From: Candidatus Poribacteria bacterium
GTDB taxonomy: Bacteria; Poribacteria; WGA-4E; WGA-3G
Assembly (NCBI GenBank): GCA_009841255.1
Contig: VXMD01000026.1
Coordinates: 178,869-242,868 of the forward strand
DNA: 64,000 bases
Direction of reading: 5' to 3'
Both the position numbers and the translations under genes were made by a program. The notes under the pieces were generated by a model. The model did not search any database. It saw only the letters and a program-made list of their open reading frames with translations, and was not told the origin of the DNA. Position 1 is the first letter of the stretch. Each line of letters starts with the position of its first letter. Shown here piece by piece: positions 44,395 to 53,267 of the stretch.

Positions 44395-47004
44395 TTATGC
44401 CCACGTTATAAGCCCAAGTTCATGTGGAGATTGCAAGTCTTCGTGATAAGGTAAGACGCGAACCGTGTAGCCGTGCAACCCCGTCTGTTTCAAGGTAAGT
44501 GTTCCTTCAAAGAGATAGGTACCGCCTCCAAGATCGGTTTGATACGCCATGGAACTGATCTTTCCGTTGTGAATTTCGCCCGCTTCGTCTAACACGCCGT
44601 GGTAAATTTGAACGGCGAGTTCGTGTGGAAACAGCACATCGGTGTGAACAACTGCCTGCACCGTTGTAGATTCACCGACACCCAACTCAGGATTTTGGAT
44701 CACAGAAGCCGTTTCATCGGTGGGTCTCTCCTCAATCCGTAGGTCGCCCCAATGATCCTGAATATGTGTTTTCCAACGCGTTAAGGCGATGCTACGCTTT
44801 CCACCTGCTTCATTGAGGTGTTGCCAGCGGCGATGTGCTGGAAAGTACAACTGCTCTGCATACTCGGCTACCATGCGCTTTGTATTGAAGATGGGCGCGA
44901 GGTTCTGCATCGCAGTCTTCATCCGGGCAACCCATTCATACGGTACATCGTCAACAGGGTTGCGTTGGTAAAAGAGGGGCACAATCTCTTTCTCAAGGAG
45001 TTCATAGATAGCGTTAGCGTGTGCTTTGTCGGCGGATTTTGTATCCGCATGCGTGACAACCGCATCGATTGTCCATCCACCACCGAGATGATTCGTCTCT
45101 GCCCACCATCCATCGGCGATACTGAGATTGAGGACCCCGTTCGCGGCTGCTTTCATACCACTTGTCCCGCTCGCTTCATTGGGACGTAACGGGTTGTTGA
45201 GCCAGATGTCAACCCCTTCAACGAGATACCGTCCGACACAGATGTCGTAATTCTCAATGAAAACGATTTTATGGTAAAATCGGGGTTCTGACGCGATACG
45301 GGAGATGCGCTGAATAAGCAGTTTCCCTTCATAGTCATGTGGGTGTGCTTTGCCCGCAAAAATCAGTTGAACCGGACGTTCTGGATGGTTGAGAATTTTG
45401 TCAAGACGGTCGACATCTTGGAAGAGTAAAGTCGCACGCTTATAGGTGGCAAACCTGCGGGCAAACCCAATCGTTAATGCCGCGGAATTAAGAATTTTAG
45501 TTGCGACATTCTCGCTGTCCTGAGAACGTTTGCCATCCACAAAAGTTGGTGCACTTCCAAGCGCGTGTTTCTCCTCTTGTCGCTGGCGCGCGAATGTGAT
45601 AAGCCGTTCGCGGCGACGTTCATGGGTTCGCCATAACTCAGGGTCCGGAATCTGTGAGATCTGTGTCCAGACGGCTTGATTCGTAAGTTCAACGATCCAA
45701 CGGGGACCCAAGTACCTGTCAAAAAGGCTCTGCATATCACCAGAGACCCAAGAACGGGTATGGATTCCGTTTGTTATCGCACCAATAGGCACTTCATGCA
45801 CGGGTGTCCCGGGCCAGAGATCCTTCCACATGTCACGGGAGACCTGACCGTGTAATTGGCTCACGCCGTTGATCATGGCTGAGAGTCGGAGCGCGAGGAG
45901 TGCTGGACTGAATTCACTGTGTGTATTGGTCGGATTTGTTCTGCCAAGGCCCAGAAAAGTGTCCGCAGAAACCCCAAGTTCCCCATAGTAGCCACTGAAG
46001 TAGTGATTCACCAACTCAGGTGGGAACCAGTCAATACCCGCGGGAACGGGTGTGTGCGTTGTGAAGATGTTTCCTGATTTTGTGGCTTCGCAGGCTTCTT
46101 CAAAACGGATGCCTGTTTCCAGCATGAGTTGCCGGATACGTTCGATGGTCAGGAACGCAGCATGCCCTTCATTCATGTGGCAGACAGTCGGTTGTATACC
46201 GAGTGCAGTCAAAGCGCGGTATCCGCCGATACCTAACAGGATCTCCTGTTTAATCCGGAGACGTTCGTCACCTCCGTAGAGGTAATCTGTTATGCTCCGT
46301 AATTCCTCACTCTGATTTTCTGGGATGTTCGTGTCGAGGAGATATAAAGGAACGCGTCCGACTTGGGCACACCAGACTTTCGCGAGGGCTGTGCCTTCTG
46401 GATACGCGACTTCCACGAGAAGCGGGGTCCCATCGGCGCACTTTGCGGGCTGGATGGGCATGTTGTAGAAGTCATTTGTTGGATAATCTGCCATCTGCCA
46501 GCCATCTGCCGTGAGCGTCTGACGGAAATATCCGTGCTGATAGAGCAGTCCGACTGCAACAAAAGGCAGACCTAAGTAACTCGTGGATTTCAAATGGTCG
46601 CCTGCTAAGACGCCTAAACCGCCGGAATAGAGCGGCATACACTCCGTTAATCCGTATTCCATTGAAAAATAGGCGATTTTTAGCGTCCGGAGGGTCTCGT
46701 CGCTATGATTTGTTTCAAACCATGACGCAGTGTTATGGTATTCTTTAAACTTTTTGTGGATAACGTCAAGGCGGGCAAGGAATACGCTGTCTTTGGCAGC
46801 GGCATCTAACTGTTCTTGGGAAATCTGACCGAGCATCGCAACCGGATTGTGATACGTCTTTTCCCATAACTCGGTGTCAAGGTGTCGAAATAGACCGAGG
46901 GCTTCACGGTCCCAGGTCCACCACAGGTTTAATGCAAGTTCACGCAGTGGCTCAAGATTCGGCGGTAACGTCGGCACCACTGTTAACTGGCGAAGTGGCT
47001 TCAT
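44395..47004 (-). CDS. glgP: Alpha-glucan (glycogen/maltodextrin) phosphorylase
   Basis: 869 residues. LAYFSMEYG-like AYFSMEYGLTECMPLYSGGLGVLAGDHLKSTSYLGLPFVAVGLLY, MNEGHAAFLTIER, FTTHTPVPAGIDWF, AGKAHPHDYEGK and the PLP lysine in EASGTSGMKAAANGVLNLSIADGWWAE are those of the long-type glucan phosphorylases (TIGR02094 group). Releases glucose-1-phosphate from glycogen. Co-directional with the 74-residue wHTH gene 25-30 bases upstream; promoter at 47380-47408. Confidence 0.95.
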   Translation of the reverse strand: MKPLRQLTVVPTLPPNLEPLRELALNLWWTWDREALGLFRHLDTELWEKTYHNPVAMLGQISQEQLDAAAKDSVFLARLDVIHKKFKEYHNTASWFETNHSDETLRTLKIAYFSMEYGLTECMPLYSGGLGVLAGDHLKSTSYLGLPFVAVGLLYQHGYFRQTLTADGWQMADYPTNDFYNMPIQPAKCADGTPLLVEVAYPEGTALAKVWCAQVGRVPLYLLDTNIPENQSEELRSITDYLYGGDERLRIKQEILLGIGGYRALTALGIQPTVCHMNEGHAAFLTIERIRQLMLETGIRFEEACEATKSGNIFTTHTPVPAGIDWFPPELVNHYFSGYYGELGVSADTFLGLGRTNPTNTHSEFSPALLALRLSAMINGVSQLHGQVSRDMWKDLWPGTPVHEVPIGAITNGIHTRSWVSGDMQSLFDRYLGPRWIVELTNQAVWTQISQIPDPELWRTHERRRERLITFARQRQEEKHALGSAPTFVDGKRSQDSENVATKILNSAALTIGFARRFATYKRATLLFQDVDRLDKILNHPERPVQLIFAGKAHPHDYEGKLLIQRISRIASEPRFYHKIVFIENYDICVGRYLVEGVDIWLNNPLRPNEASGTSGMKAAANGVLNLSIADGWWAETNHLGGGWTIDAVVTHADTKSADKAHANAIYELLEKEIVPLFYQRNPVDDVPYEWVARMKTAMQNLAPIFNTKRMVAEYAEQLYFPAHRRWQHLNEAGGKRSIALTRWKTHIQDHWGDLRIEERPTDETASVIQNPELGVGESTTVQAVVHTDVLFPHELAVQIYHGVLDEAGEIHNGKISSMAYQTDLGGGTYLFEGTLTLKQTGLHGYTVRVLPYHEDLQSPHELGLITWA

Positions 47005-47028
47005 CTAACTTCGTACTCCTTCCGAAAT

Positions 47029-47253
47029 CTATGCGACTTCTGCGTTTGAGTGTTGTGTTTTTAAAGTGATATAGGTGCCCTGTTTCCGTCGCTCGAAATC
47101 TAATTTCCCTTCACGAGCCAGCCAGCCGACACCCATTAAAACCGTCCGTTCGGTTTCGCCGAGTTCGCGTGTTAATTTTGTAAGCGTGGCTTCGTTGTTA
47201 TTTTCGAGATAGCGCCATATAACACCCGCCACGCTTCCGATACTGTCTAACAT
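47029..47253 (-). CDS. Winged-helix protein (DUF2582-like)
   Basis: 74 residues from the ATG at 47253 behind GGAGGT. MLDSIGSVAGVIWRYLENN, EATLTKLTRELGETERTVLMGVGWLAREGKLDFERR is a winged helix-turn-helix of the DUF2582 type. First gene of the transcript with glgP, so a regulator of glycogen breakdown is suggested by context only. Confidence 0.8.
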   Translation of the reverse strand: MLDSIGSVAGVIWRYLENNNEATLTKLTRELGETERTVLMGVGWLAREGKLDFERRKQGTYITLKTQHSNAEVA

Positions 47254-47379
47254 TTGCACCTCCATAAGGGATATAAAACTTCAGGGATTATTTGTTGAAC
47301 ATACATTAACCACTGCATTGGACAACTTGCGCCGGAGTCTCTGAAAAAATGAGGCATTGTCGCACAACCCTCACTATAT

Positions 47380-47408
47380 ATTATAGTGGCTTTTGGCGCG
47401 GTTGTCAA
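47380..47408 (-). promoter_or_regulatory. Sigma70-type promoter for the wHTH-glgP transcript
   Basis: Minus-strand TTGACA, 17 bases, TATAAT (within CACTATAATATATAGTG). Diverges from the promoter at 47428-47457; the two -35 boxes are 19 bases apart. Confidence 0.7.
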
Positions 47409-47427
47409 GAACAAAGATTTACGGAAT

Positions 47428-47457
47428 TTGACACCTGTTCTGATGTCATGCTATAAT
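47428..47457 (+). promoter_or_regulatory. Sigma70-type promoter for the glycogen synthase-like gene
   Basis: TTGACA, 18 bases, TATAAT, about 90 bases before the TTG start at 47548. Confidence 0.7.
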
Positions 47458-47547
47458 CTTTCATAAAGAATGCGATTTTATGATTTTTTTATTCTTTTCG
47501 GGTTTGCTTGCAAGCCCACATAAAAAACATGAGGCGAGGTAAAAAAT

Positions 47548-49296
47548 TTGAGTATTGTTGTTCATGTGACACACGAAGCTATCCAAAAAATGGGCGGCAT
47601 TGGAGCGGTTTTAGAAGGGTTGTTGACAACCCGTAACTACAACGAAGCGATTGAACGCACTTTCCTCATCGGACCCCTCTTTTCTGGTGCCGATTTGGGA
47701 GAATTGGACACGGTGCTGTATCGCGCAAGTGAAGGGATAACAGACACACCCCACGCAAGTGCCCTCAGTGATATTGAGCAAATATATCATGTGGAAATCG
47801 TTTACGGACAGCGAAAGTTTGTAGATAAGAATAAAGACGTTACAACGCTCACGGACGTCATCTTGGTGAACGTATCAAATAGTTACGAGGCTCAGACGAG
47901 TGCGTTTAAATGGCATCTCTATGAGCATTTTTCTATCGAATCAAGTCGGTATGAAAGTGAATGGGAATATGAAGAGTATGTCCGACTTGCCGAACCGGCG
48001 TATGATGCCTTACAGGTCCTTATCGGTGGAAAGACGCGGACCCCGGTGTTCGTTATCTCGCACGAGTTTATGGGAATGCCGTTCGCGTTCAAAACACTGA
48101 TTGAACGCAAGAACAGTGAAGACGCGGCGAACATGCGCACCGTCTTTTATGCCCATGAAGTGGCAACGATACGTCCTCTTGTTGAGGGACATCCCGGACA
48201 TGATATACGCTTTTACAATGTATTGGAGCAGGCGAAAGCAAAAGGGCAATCAATCCATGAGGTGTTTGACGATCCGTTCTGGTATTTCAAACACGCCTTG
48301 ATCGACAAAGCACATCTCTGTGATACAATCTTCGCAGTTGGGGATCTCGTTGTGGATGAACTGCGGTTCTTGGCAAAGCCGTTTGAGGAGTTCCCAATTA
48401 ACCTCGTTTACAATGGCATCCCGGCGTTTCAGGTGAGCCTACAGGAAAAATTAACGTCAAAGGCACTGCTCCAAAAATACGCAAAGACACTTCTGGATTA
48501 TCGTCCCGATTACGTCTTCACGCATGTAACGCGGCTCGTCAAGAGTAAAGGATTGTGGCGCGATTTACAGGTGCTTATGCACTTGGATGATCTACTCGCT
48601 TCGAATGATAAAACAGCGGTGTTGTTTATTCTCTCTACGGAAATTGCGACGGGGCGTCCCCACGAAAGTATTCATGACATGGAGGAAGCGTATGGATGGC
48701 CCGTGTACCATAAAATCGGTTATCCCGACCTCGTTGGTGCGGAAATTGAACTGAACAACGGCGTTTCTGCCTTCAATCTGCAGTCTAAGGCGATTAAAGT
48801 GGTTTTCGTCAATCAGTTCGGATGGAGTCAAGCCGCTTGCGGGAAACGGATGCCGATAGAAATGGAATTTATGGACATCCGCAAGGGGAGTGATGCAGAA
48901 TTTGGGCAGTCGATTTACGAGCCGTTCGGAATTGCGCAAGTAGAGCCTTTAAGTTTCGGCGCGATCTGCGTCGTCAGCAATGTGTGTGGATGTTGCGGTT
49001 TCATTCAGCGTGCGACCGATAACCGTGAGGTCCCAAATATTGTGGTTGCCGACTATACGCAGCTAAATATTCCGCCGAAGTCGTTAGATGATGTAATTCA
49101 TATCGGATTGGCGGAACGGAATGCGATCGAGATGGAGAATAGCAGAGACATTGCAGCGAAACTCTTGGGACGCTTGCCGCGTAAGCCTCGTGACGTAGAA
49201 GATATGCTTCGAGAAGGTTACGATATCGCTTCCCGCATGAGTTGGGAAGTCGTTGTTAAGGATTATTTCCTGCCCGGATTGGAAAAGGCTCTTTAA
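47548..49296 (+). CDS. Glycogen/starch synthase-like glycosyltransferase
   Basis: 582 residues. The start is a TTG at 47548: the conserved N-terminus IVVHVTHEAIQKMGGIGAVLEGL (with the KxGGIGxV sugar-nucleotide loop) begins right after it, a stop lies 18 bases upstream in frame, and the nearest ATG is out of frame. YEPFGIAQVEPLSFGAICVVSNV is the retaining-GT acceptor/phosphate loop. GT5-like by N-terminal motif, but the middle is unusual. Would elongate glycogen from ADP-glucose made by GlgC. Shares an intergenic region with the phosphorylase operon. Confidence 0.8.
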   Translation: MSIVVHVTHEAIQKMGGIGAVLEGLLTTRNYNEAIERTFLIGPLFSGADLGELDTVLYRASEGITDTPHASALSDIEQIYHVEIVYGQRKFVDKNKDVTTLTDVILVNVSNSYEAQTSAFKWHLYEHFSIESSRYESEWEYEEYVRLAEPAYDALQVLIGGKTRTPVFVISHEFMGMPFAFKTLIERKNSEDAANMRTVFYAHEVATIRPLVEGHPGHDIRFYNVLEQAKAKGQSIHEVFDDPFWYFKHALIDKAHLCDTIFAVGDLVVDELRFLAKPFEEFPINLVYNGIPAFQVSLQEKLTSKALLQKYAKTLLDYRPDYVFTHVTRLVKSKGLWRDLQVLMHLDDLLASNDKTAVLFILSTEIATGRPHESIHDMEEAYGWPVYHKIGYPDLVGAEIELNNGVSAFNLQSKAIKVVFVNQFGWSQAACGKRMPIEMEFMDIRKGSDAEFGQSIYEPFGIAQVEPLSFGAICVVSNVCGCCGFIQRATDNREVPNIVVADYTQLNIPPKSLDDVIHIGLAERNAIEMENSRDIAAKLLGRLPRKPRDVEDMLREGYDIASRMSWEVVVKDYFLPGLEKAL

Positions 49297-49298
49297 GA

Positions 49299-49352
49299 GT
49301 AGTAGGCATACTCTGTATGCCGTCATAGTAGTAGGCACGCTCCGCGTGCCGT
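49299..49352 (+). repeat. Two tandem REP hairpins left of the RAYT
   Basis: 49299-49323 and 49328-49352: GTAGTAGG then stems GCATAC/GTATGC and GCACGC/GCGTGC, closing CCGT. They flank the RAYT gene. Confidence 0.8.
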
Positions 49353-49395
49353 AAACATTAACGGTGGTAGATGCATTCCAGGGACCCTAACGCTC

Positions 49396-50040
49396 ATGTT
49401 CAATCTCTTTAATCCTAACAGTGATTTTCAAATTATATCGGGTTCAAATCTGCCTCACTGGTTTCAACCGAAAGTGACCTACTTTATCACGTTTCGCACC
49501 GCGGACTCATTGCCTTCACATGTCGCTCAACGATGGTACGCCGATCGGTCAACATGGCTTGCGCGGCATGACATTGATACTTCAACGCCAGATTGGAAAG
49601 ACAAACTGGCGAGGCTTCCAGAAAAAATCCATAAACAATTTCATGAGACCTTCTCTCAGCAGTATATGGAATATCTTGACAAAGGTCTCGGAGCATGTGT
49701 TCTGAGAAGACCCGAATTGTCAAAGATCGTAGCAGACGCTTTATTATATTTTAATGGTGATCGTTACCACATAGGCGATTTTGTGGTTATGCCTAATCAT
49801 GTTCACTTATTGGTTTGCTTATTGCGTGACACCGATATTCTGAAACAATGTCGTTCATGGAAAAAGTTCAGTGCTGGTAGAATTAACAAAGTGCTTGGTA
49901 AAACAGGACGATTTTGGCAGGAAGAGAGTTTTGATCATCTCGTACGCTCACCTGAACAGTTCTGTGCAATCCAGCAATATATCCGGAAAAATCCGAGCCA
50001 TCTTCGGAGTAGTGATTACTTTTTGTATCAGATTTATTAA
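49396..50040 (+). mobile_element. REP-associated tyrosine transposase (RAYT)
   Basis: 214 residues. HVHLL in FVVMPNHVHLLVCLL (the HUH metal site), FWQEESFDHLVRSPEQFCAIQQYIRKNP (the downstream tyrosine motif, Tyr in IQQYIRKN) and an N-terminal FQPKVTYFITFRTADSLP are those of Y1 REP-associated transposases. Two REP hairpins lie left (49299-49352) and a REP pair lies right (50042-50107). Such enzymes are thought to spread REP elements. Lies between the glycogen synthase-like gene and a PhyH gene. Confidence 0.85.
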
Positions 50041-50041
50041 A

Positions 50042-50107
50042 GTAGTAGGCACGCTCCGCGTGCCGTAAAACAGTGCTGTGGACGGCACGGCGGAGCGTGC
50101 CTACTAC
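50042..50107. repeat. Inverted REP pair right of the RAYT
   Basis: 50042-50066 forward (GTAGTAGG, stem GCACGC/GCGTGC) and 50082-50107 reverse complement, giving a 25-26 base imperfect hairpin pair (REPIN-like). Confidence 0.8.
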
Positions 50108-50136
50108 CTTTAAGACATTTTAAGGAGGAAAAGTCA

Positions 50137-50976
50137 ATGTCAAATCAAACCACTATGGATGCACCAGTGACGATGACCCCTGAACAGAAATTTTTCTTTG
50201 ATCTCCGCGGTTGGATTCTGTTGCCGTCGGTATTATCGGAGCTGGAAATTGAAGAAATGAAAGCAGAGGTCTATGCCGGTGCGAAACAGAGTTATCAAGG
50301 TGCACTCCAAACGCTCCTCGACCATCCTGCAATTGTAGGTGTTCTAAATGAAATTCTGTCCGAGGACCCTTTTGTGCACGAGGATTGCTATGGATTTCGA
50401 TGTGAAGGGTCATTCACAACTGTGAGACCCCCCGGTTGGGATGTGTCGGAACGGGGCGATAACGGTCTTCCACACGTTGTGCGTCCACCGCAGCAGGCAA
50501 ACGCGATGCGGTATCAGGTCGCTGGAGAGAAGATTTTCGCGGGACTGACGCGCGTCGTCTGGGAACTTGAGGAGGTCAAATCAGGGCAGGGAGCTACCTC
50601 TTTTCTCAGTGGATCGCATAAAGCGCATTTCAATTACGGAGGTCCTGACCGGTATCGTCCGAATATCAGTGAATCGCCGTGGGAAGCGAATATGCGCGAG
50701 ATGATGGACGACTACAGTTGTCCACCCGGCTCTGTTGTCATCTTTACCGAAAGCCTCGTCCATGCGGCGAACGCTTGGACGAATCCATCGAACCCTCGAT
50801 GTGCTGTCTTCAATTGCTACAACTCGATCTGGGCACAGTGGCATCGGCTCAACCTGAGCCACGAGATTATTGAAACAATGCCACCAAGGCGACAGTCCTT
50901 GTTCCGAGGCACATGGGCAATCGGCGGCGGTCCCGGCGGAAACCGTGCGTATTCGTTGGATAATAACACCACGTAA
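50137..50976 (+). CDS. Phytanoyl-CoA dioxygenase family oxygenase, diverged
   Basis: 279 residues from the ATG at 50137 behind AAGGAGG. FFDLRGWILLPSVLSELEIEEMKAEV, LDHPAIVGVLNEIL, FLSGSHKAHF and GSVVIFTESLVHAANAWTNPSNPRCAVFNCYNS (distal His and Arg) place it in the PhyH family. A clear HxD for the first two iron ligands is not obvious in DNGLPHVVRPPQQANAMRYQ, so activity is uncertain. Follows the REP pair by 30 bases. Confidence 0.75.
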   Translation: MSNQTTMDAPVTMTPEQKFFFDLRGWILLPSVLSELEIEEMKAEVYAGAKQSYQGALQTLLDHPAIVGVLNEILSEDPFVHEDCYGFRCEGSFTTVRPPGWDVSERGDNGLPHVVRPPQQANAMRYQVAGEKIFAGLTRVVWELEEVKSGQGATSFLSGSHKAHFNYGGPDRYRPNISESPWEANMREMMDDYSCPPGSVVIFTESLVHAANAWTNPSNPRCAVFNCYNSIWAQWHRLNLSHEIIETMPPRRQSLFRGTWAIGGGPGGNRAYSLDNNTT

Positions 50977-51012
50977 TAATAATCGAGTTTACACAGAAAT
51001 GTCAGTGGATTT

Positions 51013-53073
51013 CTAATCTTTTTTCTCAGTTGCTAACACCTGTGCACTTCGGGCGGGGACGTACAGTTGAATGGATTGTGTATGTCCCTCCACGGCTACG
51101 TCTTGCCACGGATACTGCTTGCCCTCGACAACACCATAGCCGCCGTAAGCAGTATCATCGGTATTCAGAATAAGGCGGTAATCTGCCCGTTGAGGCACGG
51201 GGATGCGCCAATCTGTGACCGATGCAGTCGGATGGAAGTTGAAGGCGAAGACGAGTCCTCCACGTTCGTAGATGACTTGTTTTGCGTCCTCATGGATAAA
51301 TAAAAGATGAATGTTTTCGTCAGCGAACAGGCGGTACGATGCGTCAAGGTGTTGCAGGGCGCGATCGAAAGCGTTGAGGTGTTTGTAGTGGAGGGTGTCA
51401 TCGTCGACGAGATGCCATTGCCTGCGCGCATGCCAGTAAGAATTATTGTTCCCCTCGCGCGGAAAGTCGATCCACTCGGGGTGTCCGAATTCGTTCCCCA
51501 TGAAGTTGAGATACCCCTCGCCCCCTAAACTAAAGGTCACCAGTCGGATGAGTTTGTGGAGCGCGATGCCACGAGCGATGCGATGGTTTGTTGTGGAAAC
51601 GCTCATGTGTGTGTAAAGTTCGGTGTCCATGAGTTGCATGGCAAGCGTCTTATCCCCAACGATGGCTTGGTCATGACTCTCGACATAAGCGATATGTTTC
51701 TCACCGGTCCGACGGTTGCGCAACATGCCGTAGATCTCGCCAATATGCCAATCTTCATCCTGTTTCTCTTTCAATAACTGAATCCAATAGTCCGGGATGC
51801 CCATTGCGAGCCGGTAATCGAAGCCGAGTCCACCCTCATCGATCGGACGCGCGAGACCCGGCATCCCACTCATATCTTCAGCAATCGAAATTGCGGTCGG
51901 ATTGACAGCGTGAACCATCTCATTTGCCAACATCAGGTAGGCAATCGCGTCGAGTTCAACTTCGGCACTGAAATAATCCGCGTAGCCCTCGAATTCCCGA
52001 TCTAACCCGTGGTCGCTATAGAGCATGCTTGTAATGCCGTCAAATCTGAAGCCATCGAACCGATAGGTCTCCAGCCAGTAGCGGATGTTGCTAAGGAGAA
52101 AGCGTTGCACTTCGTATTTGCTGTAGTCAAAGCAGCGCGAATCCCATGCGGTATGCTCACCCTTCTCACCGGCGTGGAAATAGTGGTGTGCCGTGCCGTC
52201 GAAACGGTTCAATCCTTCATTGAGGTTTTTGACGGCATGGCTATGGACCAGATCCATGATAACCCGTAGACCCATACCGTGCGCGGTGTCAATCAGTGCT
52301 TTGAGTTCCTCCGGTGTCCCGAAACGGCTGGAAACCGCGAAGAAATTGCTCACGTGGTATCCGAAACTCGCGTAATACGGATGTTCCATGACTGCCATCA
52401 GTTGCACGGCGTTATAGCCTAAATCAGCAATTCGGGGTAGTACGTTTTGCGTGAACTCATCGAACGTTCCGACCTTTTCTGCTTCCTGTGCCATGCCAAC
52501 GTGTGCCTCGTAGATCCGCAGGCCTTCTGTGTGCACATCAAAACGAGGTGTACGATGTTTCCACTGATACGGGAAGGATGGTGCCCAATACTGTCCTGTG
52601 AAATCGGCATTCCCTTCCTGAACGACACGCTGCGCATAAGCAGGGATCCGGTCGAGTCCGCCGAGTTCTGATACGACATGCACCTTGACTCGGCTTCCGT
52701 GTGTGAGTCGATCGGTGTAGTCTCTATCGGGTAGGAAGAGATGCCATACACCGTAATCATCAACGGACATCGGATGCGCGCCGCGATCCCAGCCATTGAA
52801 GTCGCCGATAAGGGCAAGGGCGTGGGCACTCGGTGCCCATTCGCGATACCATACCCCGATCTCACCGTCCTTTTCTCCGCAATTGAAACCGAAATATTGG
52901 TGTCCTTGGCTTATCTCGCCTAAGATGCCGCCGGTTTTCTCAATCTCTGCTTTGAAACGTTGATAGTGTGCGAACCGCTCACGCAGTTGCGTCCTATATG
53001 GTTTTAGTAAAGGGTCTGCCTTGATGAGAGCCGTGCCATCAACCGTTTTTGACGTGAAATGTTGCTTTCCCAT
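51013..53073 (-). CDS. glgB: 1,4-alpha-glucan branching enzyme, eukaryote-type
   Basis: 686 residues. GEKDGEIGVWYREWAPSAHALALIGDFNGWDR (CBM48), LRIYEAHVGMAQEAEKVGTFDEFTQNVLPRIADLGYNAVQLMAVMEH, FGYHVSNFFAVSSRFGTPEELKALIDTAHGMGL, FRFDGITSMLY (nucleophile Asp), SIAEDMSGMPGL (acid/base Glu) and VESHDQ. These match animal/fungal GBE1 more closely than the E. coli type. Introduces alpha-1,6 branches in glycogen. A CCGCAAGGTATAATTAAAG element ends on its ATG (53074-53093). Confidence 0.9.
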   Translation of the reverse strand: MGKQHFTSKTVDGTALIKADPLLKPYRTQLRERFAHYQRFKAEIEKTGGILGEISQGHQYFGFNCGEKDGEIGVWYREWAPSAHALALIGDFNGWDRGAHPMSVDDYGVWHLFLPDRDYTDRLTHGSRVKVHVVSELGGLDRIPAYAQRVVQEGNADFTGQYWAPSFPYQWKHRTPRFDVHTEGLRIYEAHVGMAQEAEKVGTFDEFTQNVLPRIADLGYNAVQLMAVMEHPYYASFGYHVSNFFAVSSRFGTPEELKALIDTAHGMGLRVIMDLVHSHAVKNLNEGLNRFDGTAHHYFHAGEKGEHTAWDSRCFDYSKYEVQRFLLSNIRYWLETYRFDGFRFDGITSMLYSDHGLDREFEGYADYFSAEVELDAIAYLMLANEMVHAVNPTAISIAEDMSGMPGLARPIDEGGLGFDYRLAMGIPDYWIQLLKEKQDEDWHIGEIYGMLRNRRTGEKHIAYVESHDQAIVGDKTLAMQLMDTELYTHMSVSTTNHRIARGIALHKLIRLVTFSLGGEGYLNFMGNEFGHPEWIDFPREGNNNSYWHARRQWHLVDDDTLHYKHLNAFDRALQHLDASYRLFADENIHLLFIHEDAKQVIYERGGLVFAFNFHPTASVTDWRIPVPQRADYRLILNTDDTAYGGYGVVEGKQYPWQDVAVEGHTQSIQLYVPARSAQVLATEKKD

Positions 53074-53185
53074 TCTTTAATTATACCTTGCGGAGAAGTA
53101 ACGCGCTTTGAAACTTAGAGAGTTTTCCGCGTTCGAGCTGAAGAAACTCCTAAGCAAAAACACCTCCACTTCGTTTCTGACTAAG
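53074..53185 (-). repeat. Leader-type element upstream of glgB
   Basis: On the minus strand AGTCAGAAACGAAGTGGAGG (about 53165-53184) then CCGCAAGGTATAATTAAAGA before the ATG at 53073. A GAAACTCCTAAGCAAAAACACC segment lies at 53142-53167 on the plus strand. Confidence 0.65.
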
Positions 53186-53267
53186 TTTTCGTTGCTATTT
53201 TAGAATGTGTCTGAAGTTTATCATAAGGCGGCTTGCAATGCAAATTGGGGTATGCTACGATGTAGGT

